NCBI GenBank assembly: GCA_040954595.2
Contig: CM082576.2
Span: 1,550,001-1,614,000, forward strand
Length of the DNA stretch: 64,000 nt
From: Balanoglossus misakiensis
Taxonomy: Eukaryota; Hemichordata
Direction of reading: 5' to 3'
Both the position numbers and the translations under genes were made by a program. Positions 55,490 through 64,000 of the stretch are shown in pieces. The notes under the pieces are model-generated. The model was not told where the DNA came from. It ran no database searches and was given only the letters and a program-made list of their open reading frames with translations. Each line of letters starts with the position of its first letter. The stretch's first letter is position 1.

Positions 55490-57404
55490 ATGTCCACGAA
55501 AGGCAGCTCACGTGGAAGAAATCCGTCCACCACCTCTTCGAGTGATGCCGTTGGTAGCAAAAGCAGACGACCTCCTCAGGTTATGCGACCATCTAATCAA
55601 GTCACAGATTCTCGACGCAGACCATACTTTCCAAAGGAATCTAATGTCGAGAACAAGAAGACGGGACTACGTAAAGCCCAAGCACTGAAAACGACCAAAA
55701 CACGGTAAGAATGAGAAGGAATAGTCGCTGAGACACCTCTACTATCGGAATCGACACTGTTTTCCACAGGCGCCTGTGCTGTTTTCTGTAGCTGTGGTAA
55801 CGCAGCTGTACTGGGGGGGGGGGGGGCAGGAAGTTTGGTACAAGGCCTCATTTTGGTGTTATCATTGATATTAATTGATATAAATTGCATATGTATTAAA
55901 CAGGTTAACTCCAATGGAAATGAAAGTAGAGATGAAAAATCTACAAACTGAACTTCAGTGCCGCAATGAGGACATTAAATATCTTATCAGCTTCAAGGAG
56001 ATGTACCTTAGGGAAAAAGTAAGTGCTTGGATAATATGTTCTGGTAATCTGTTCCAATTGGAAATAATACGTTGAGAAAAGAAATACAGCCCCCCCCCCC
56101 CCTATACAGATGATGATTTTTCCAATAGTTCATCGAAGTTCCCCTTGAATCTGTGATCTTTGAGTTATTCTCATGATGTGTTACAGTGCACTGTGTTATC
56201 TGTCCTGTAGGAGAAAACCAAAGAACAGTCTGAGGAAATAAAAGATTTGAAGAATGGGATAATAAAGTTGGAACAGCATGCAGGTATGAATGAGACACAT
56301 TGACTTGTTAGCAGAACAGATCTGTCCTTCCTTTGTTAATATGAGTCTGGATATACTCAAAAAATGTGGCTTTACTGGCAAAGAAATTGATCTATCCGTG
56401 TTAAGGCCAAAACAATTAAATGTGTGGTTCTGATAATCCATCACTTGCTGTAACTGTGAATTCTTTGTTTGACTCTTTACAGAAAATATGATACTTGAAG
56501 CTAGACGAGAAGAAGACGAAATACAAGAACTTGAGAAGAGAATGTAATATATGCTATTTTGGCTACACTACACTTTCCTAGCCTGTATATGTATCATTTA
56601 CATCAACATACTTTTGACATTTATCGTCCATAAACATGTGATTAAATGTTTGTTCATACTTGTTACCTTTCAGAGATATATACAGAAAGAAATTACAGTC
56701 TCTTCATATTGATCCAGGTACATGACAGTTATTCTATTTGTATGCTTTTGTCTTTAGAGTCATACGTATTGGGGTAAGAGTTTGTGCAACACCCATTTCA
56801 GTGGTCCTTTTTTTTTGTTTATGCCAAAACAATTTTTGTTCTGATAGGTCTGGAGTACATTGTGTCACTGCACAAACCTCAACATAGAAATTTTCTTTTC
56901 TGACTACTTGCAGTTACCCTTGATGAACTTTATACTTCTGAGGATGAGGCTGAACTTGAAAGAAAGAAACAAGCTATCCAGGTAAGTGCATTGATTTAAT
57001 AATGCTCATAAAATGTCCAGAACAATTATTTTAACGGTTGTGATGACAATCACAAAGTAGTTTCACTTTAATAATGATCAGAACATGATTACACATGTGT
57101 ATTGAGATATCGGAGAATGTTGGTATACATAGTGTGCAGTCTAGGAATCCTGTAAAATGTTTATCTTTGATTCACAGCTTGAAGCTGAAGCTTCCATAGA
57201 TATGATGGATGATCATATCGAAACAGCAGAATGCAATATTGAGATGATTAATGTAAGTTTTTGACAAGACATGATTTGATTTGTTCATTCTCATTGCCAA
57301 CAATTTGAAGGAAAGATTTGAAATTGTGTTACATCCAGTTTAACACTGTTTTTCCACTGTCATTTCAGGAAATGAATGAATGGATTCTGGCTGCCATAGA
57401 ATAG
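55490..57404 (+). CDS. Small coiled-coil protein, tandem copy B
   Basis: Paralog of the gene at 52653-54667, with the same exon order and intron phases. The first exon ends in KTTKTR at about 55704. Then come LTPMEMKVEMKNLQTELQCR, NEDIKYLISFKEMYLREK, EIKDLKNGIIKLEQHA, KKLQSLHIDP, an acidic SEDEAELERKKQAIQ, and the near-identical C-terminus TAECNIEMINEMNEWILAAI, with stop TAG at 57402-57404. About 228 residues. The N-terminal exon has diverged (RGRNPSTTSSSD) while the coiled coil is well kept. The start ATG at 55490 is preferred because it aligns with copy A (MSSKGS versus MSTKGS). Function unknown; no frame breaks seen, so it appears to be an intact gene. Confidence 0.8.
55813..55826. repeat. 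Poly-G tract (14 G)
   Basis: In the first intron of copy B. A matching poly-C tract of about 13 lies at 56090-56102 in the next intron. Other mononucleotide G/C runs in the window are at 29321-29332 and 41404-41414. Confidence 0.7.
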
Positions 57405-57845
57405 CTGTATTTCTGCAATTATAGGACTGGAAAAATTCCACAAAACATTATTAAAACATAAATACTATTTTGATATATATAGTTGTTTATATTTTTTGAA
57501 AACTGAAATGTTATTTTGTTTGAAGATGCAGATATCTGCATAAATAATATAATAGGTTTCATCCAGATCTATTGCTTGGCTTATTTAAAGCATGATTACA
57601 GTGAGCGTGTTTAGTTTGGTGTGATCACATTGGTGATAATTAACTCAACAAATGAATGGAATGTAGCAAAATATAAGAATGGTAACACCACTATATGTAC
57701 ATACATTGTAGCTAAGCAACTGGTGGGGCGTGGGCAAGTGAGGGCGCTACGTGACTTTCTTTCAGCAAGTTAGGGGATGCGCTAATGACCTCTGACATGA
57801 CCACTCGACAAGCCAGCTGCGCTGCGGTCCTTCGCGATCTCGACG
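57405..57845. other. Copy-B 3'UTR and GPATCH11 promoter region
   Basis: 57463-57580 is the duplicated 3'UTR block. The GC-richer stretch at about 57719-57845, just before the GPATCH11 ATG, is the likely GPATCH11 promoter/5'UTR. No coding frame supported. Confidence 0.45.
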
Positions 57846-60191
<2,346 letters not shown>

Positions 60192-60858
60192 CACATCATG
60201 TGAACAACCAGTGAGCCATTTGTGACCCTCTCCATGGCAACAATCCAAGGAATCGGATGTAGTCTGTCACCGTCTACATGGTTCTTCCAGTCAGTGACAG
60301 AGGGCACATGATCAAAGTTGCAAACTATTGTTGCTGTCAATGTTCTTTCAAGCTGACAGTATACTATGTGCCATGGTCAGACGATTCTTACACAACAATG
60401 GCATTCTATGTTATGTATTGGGTCAAAGCCCCATGCACCAGTCTTTCAGAACTGCAAGAACTGCTTCGTGCTGGGTGTTGCAAAACATAGGATGTCGTGT
60501 CGTATTTTGCCTGAAAACGGTAACTACTCTTGATTGATAATAAACACAAGTGGAAGGCATAAATAAATCCAAAGTTAAGCATCAACTTTTATTTCATTAT
60601 TAAATGTACTGGGAAATAAATTACACATTCTTTTTTTTATTGCAAAAATGCATTTCTTGATGAAATAAAGGTCTGCTTGTCTGTTCCAAACTGTCCGACT
60701 TTCCTAACATTCCATACGATTCAGTAGGAAAGTTTTATGTATGAGAATAAATAAAATTAATTCCGGACAAAAATGTGTTGACATTGTCCAATTGTTTATC
60801 TGCCTCGGACTGGTATGCTTAATATTCTATTATTTACAAGTAGTCAAATCCATATGAC
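60192..60858. other. Convergent 3' ends of GPATCH11 and COX20
   Basis: A plus-strand AATAAA at 60539-60544 would end GPATCH11. A minus-strand AATAAA at 60593-60588 would end COX20. The signals are within about 50 bp of each other, so the two transcripts nearly meet or overlap. No coding sequence is seen. Confidence 0.5.
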
Positions 60859-62250
60859 TCATGTAGAGGCCGACTTCTTATCTGTTCCCATATCTGGGAT
60901 GTAGGATGTCGTGTGATTCACTGTTTCCAGTTTAATATCATCTCTAATAACATCTTTAACTCTCCTCTGAGCAAGTCTCTTCTTAGCTCTGTCATATCTG
61001 CAGTATACCCTGATGAAACAAACAAAAGCAGGAATCTCAAAACTGACAGGTAACAATCTATAACATGTACTGCTAGTGTCACTACATAGTATGAACAAAT
61101 CCAGGATGTTGTTACAGCTCTCTCTTGAGCAATGAATACATCAAATGATTTTTCTTATGTAAGGTTGGGTGCATGGTTTTTATAAAGAAAACAGTTTAGC
61201 AAAAAAAGAGATCAGAATCAGTTCAACTTTCTCTTACCATGTTCCAAGAGTAATGGTTGCAAATGAAAAGACTGCAATATCAGCAGATCTTTTGACTCGA
61301 CCTGATGAAAAATAAATATAAAAGTTAGAATTATATACACATTAATTTTAATTTACATGTTCAAGCCCCTGGTCTTGAACCAACAGAACTAGATCACTTT
61401 ATATTAACCCGATTGTAAATGTCTGATGCTAAATTTTATAAAATTCATATGGCATTAGTAGGGATGGAATGTAGCATATTTTGTTTCAATGATTGGCCGT
61501 ACTAGAAAATAGTGTGGTGAAATGAAACTTCATTATGACTTAGCTGCCCTGGTAAATCAGAACGTTTGGCAGGGTATACTTACTAGAATACATGAAATGT
61601 GCAAGCCCCAAAGTAAAACCACCTCCAATACCAGTCAGAAAGGCTGTTCGAGTGCATGGTGTTCTAAAAACAAAAAATCTCTGAAAGAAGAAAATGAACC
61701 ACTGGATTATTATTTTGACATAGCAAAGTTAAAAACATACAACAATGGGGAGAACCTGGTTATGGACACCAGGTACAACATGTATCGCTACTTAGTAGTG
61801 GTTCAAGATGACCCTATTGTCATTTTTTTCTAATTTTGATGTCATATTCTGGCTTGCCCAGTCTGGTGCAAAGGTGAAGCGCCCTCTAGCACTACAGTGC
61901 TGCCCTTGTATGTGTGAGTTGCATGTGAATGCAGGTGTGAATGGGAATAGCAGTTATGTAAACAATGTATTGTCAACTGAGGACAGTCAGTCTTGCACCA
62001 TGGCACCTGTAGTAGTGCATGGGCAAGATCCCTGTGGATTCACATCCCTTGCTGCAGTCATATACATTACTCGCGGGTTTGTCAGATCACAGTCACTTGA
62101 GCACTGTGTTGGGCTCAGAGTCCAAATCCAAATCTGCTCAACAAAATTATTTACACCATGATCATATTATGTGAAATCATAAGTCATGCCGACATAAACA
62201 CACAAATATCATACCTCTTCGTTCCTACCATCGATTTCCGTTTCTGCCAT
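60859..62250 (-). CDS. COX20: Cytochrome c oxidase assembly factor COX20 (FAM36A)
   Basis: Inner-mitochondrial-membrane chaperone that handles newly made COX2 together with SCO1/2. Exons on minus: 62250-62215 (MAETEIDGRNEE), 61680-61584 (TPCTRTAFLTGIGGG and FTLGLAHFMYS), one ending about 61230-61298 (SRVKRSADIAVFSFATITLG), and a last exon from the GGGTATACTG acceptor near 61010 to TGA 60861-60859 (YCRYDRAKKRLAQRRVKDVI to KKSAST). The two membrane helices and the TPC, SR..RS and CRY..AK motifs match human COX20. The length of about 114 residues compares with 118 in human. The segment just before TPC (RFFVFR) does not resemble the usual GFLDVEN, so that acceptor or a missed microexon is uncertain. 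Confidence 0.9.
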
Positions 62251-62698
62251 ATTTATTCTCTGCTAATCTTGGCTGTACGGTGTCAAGTGTTACATGTAAA
62301 TCAAGAACCAACGCAGCTGCGCGTTGCACATGGTCTTGTTACGTACGTGTGATGTGCAGCTTGTAACCGCCTCACGCAAAATGATGTGGCGTCCTCTCTA
62401 AAGTAGTCCGAACATGAAAACGAGATTTTAGAAGGTTGAACCATAAAGCGTTCACATCCAAAGTGCGTGATTTTATGAGTTAATTAATACTGGAGATAAC
62501 ATAAAAATTCTACACGGCAGAAATTCAATACAAGTTACTCTATATATGTAACGCGGACTGATTGAATGTCTGTAAATGTGTAGTTAGGCGCCAGCCGGAC
62601 TTGTTCAGGGTTCATCGCTGGGCAGACGACGTTGATTGTGGAAGCTCTCCAAACGTGTCAGATTTGAAGAACAATTGCACGTATTTCATATTGTTAAA
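62251..62698. promoter_or_regulatory. Divergent promoter interval, COX20/MDH1
   Basis: 448 bp between the two ATGs, both nuclear genes of mitochondrial energy metabolism. Contains CAGCTGCGCGTTGC near 62310-62323 and GGCGCCAGCCGG near 62587-62598. No TATA box evident. The shared control is inferred from distance alone. Confidence 0.45.
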
Positions 62699-64000
62699 AT
62701 GGTAAGATTCTTTAGTCTTGTATTTCGCATATTCATTTTCTTTCACTTCCGCATATCAAATGCGTCAATTTGCGTACAACGGGCATATTTCTCCTTGAGC
62801 GGTTTTCACTCACTCGAGCTCCATGGCCACCGATTGTATCAAGACATTTGATAATGTCATCCAAAGGACACGACCAATGACCATGCGCACGGAGCACCTA
62901 CGCTTTTGTACCCACCAGTAACTTGAACATACTTCTCAAATATAGAGCGAATTACATAGATTGGAAACACAGATAACGTGATTTTAAAGTTCACGATGAA
63001 GCTAATGACCTTAGCCATTCTTAATGTGTGCACTGTAATCAAGGACAGTTTTAGTCTAATGAGTGTGGGGTCAATGAACTCTGGTCTAAATACGATGATG
63101 GTCTGTCTGTGGATAGCATGTCAACAGGGGAACCCCTATTCATTCATAAAAATAGGCTTGACAGCACTAATCACTATGTCTTCTCCCTCAGGCTGAACCA
63201 CTTCGTGTGTGTGTTACTGGGGCTGCTGGACAGATTGCTTATTCTCTCTTGTACTCATTGGGAAAAGGTGAAGTATTTGGTCCAAATCAGGTCTGTATCA
63301 CAATCCATTACCTTTTTAATTTTTTTTAGTCAAAGATGGTGTTACTGATGATGGTAATGAAAGTTGTATAACTATTACTGCCCTGTAAAAATGTTTTGTA
63401 TAAATGTTTTTTGCACATTACTACCAAATAAGAATAGACTATTGCAGTGTGAATGCAAAATGGTGTATGAATGTCTGGCCTTTTTGAACTCAATTCTGAA
63501 AGATTCAACAATGAATATTGGAACTTCTTTGGAAATCATCAAGTGTGTTGGTTTATTATACACATTGAAATATAGGAAAGCTGTTATTTTTAATCAACTT
63601 ATTTAGGGTGTATTTTTCCCTTTTCTATCTTTTACAAACTTGTAGCCCGTGTCATTGTTATTGTTGGATATCCCACCAATGTTGAGTGTTCTTGATGGCG
63701 TTGTCATGGAGATGATGGACTGTGCCCTGCCCTTAGTTCAAGAGATTGTATCAACAGCTGATGTTGAAGTGGCATTCAAGGAAATTGATGTTGCCATCTT
63801 GGTTGGAGCCATGCCCCGCAGAGAAGGAATGGAAAGGAAAGATCTTCTGAAAGCCAATGCAAAAATCTTTGAGACTCAGGGGAAAGCTTTGGATAAGTTT
63901 GCCAAGAAGACTGTGAAGGTCAGTAGTAGATGTGTATGCAATGAGTACAGATAAAACTGGTCAGTCAAGAGACTTTCCTTACCTGCTATAGACAGGTGGC
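62699..64000 (+). CDS. MDH1: Malate dehydrogenase, cytosolic (5' part, partial)
   Basis: NAD-dependent interconversion of malate and oxaloacetate; cytosolic arm of the malate-aspartate shuttle. The ATG at 62699-62701 is the last codon of exon 1, followed at once by GTAAG. Exon 2, 63192-63290: [20 protein letters not shown] and [13 protein letters not shown], containing the G..G..G nucleotide loop. Exon 3, 63646-63918: [31 protein letters not shown], then [20 protein letters not shown], the substrate-loop Arg residues, and [20 protein letters not shown]. No mitochondrial presequence, so this is the MDH1 rather than the MDH2 type. It continues beyond the window, with a donor at 63919. Confidence 0.95.

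Noticed and set aside
60278-60537. Overlapping plus-strand open frames after GPATCH11
   Set aside because: They lie in the GPATCH11 3'UTR before its AATAAA and carry no recognisable domain or splice continuity.
61522-62352. Plus-strand open frames between COX20 exons
   Set aside because: Antisense to COX20 exons and introns, with no conserved content.

Overview
This is animal nuclear DNA: AT-rich, with many short exons bounded by GT...AG signals and introns of roughly 100-1500 bp. Protein-coding genes with close vertebrate counterparts are recognisable exon by exon. Exon phases, single-copy ATG2 and a CYP46A1-type P450 suggest an invertebrate with vertebrate-like gene structure. A hemichordate, echinoderm, amphioxus or slowly evolving lophotrochozoan would fit, but the species cannot be fixed from the sequence alone.

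Layout. 1-170 (-): first exon of an arylsulfatase A-like gene. 401-3362 (+): IFT43. 4301-6783 (-): SPATA17. 7532-10797 (+): GPATCH2. 11520-14304 (-): an animal YeeE/YedE-family sulfur-compound transporter. 15504-31376 (+): ATG2, about 40 exons. 34979-40100 (-): CYP46A1-like P450. 41027-43558 (-): an unrecognised single-pass membrane protein. 45239-48609 (-): selenoprotein N, with its in-frame UGA and a SECIS element at 44452-44531. 48890-52175 (+): AP5M1. 52653-54667 and 55490-57404 (+): a tandem pair of small coiled-coil proteins. 57846-60191 (+): GPATCH11. 60859-62250 (-): COX20. 62699 onward (+): MDH1, which runs off the window.

The genes belong to unrelated pathways: cilia, RNA processing, autophagic lipid transfer, sterol oxidation, redox/calcium handling in the ER, endosomal sorting, respiratory-chain assembly and the malate shuttle. 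What unites the window is its architecture. Five divergent pairs share short upstream intervals (arylsulfatase/IFT43, SPATA17/GPATCH2, YeeE-like/ATG2, SELENON/AP5M1, COX20/MDH1), and several neighbours converge tail to tail. SPATA17-GPATCH2 is head-to-head in human as well.

Most noteworthy: the complete Sec machinery of SELENON (UGA plus a form-II SECIS readable by eye); a YeeE/YedE transporter in an animal genome; a recent tandem duplication that includes 3'UTR sequence; a perfect 18-bp inverted repeat flanked by 7-bp direct repeats; and a frame problem near the CYP46A1 N-terminus. Exon joins were made by hand from frame and splice consensus. I give boundaries where I checked them and say where they remain open.
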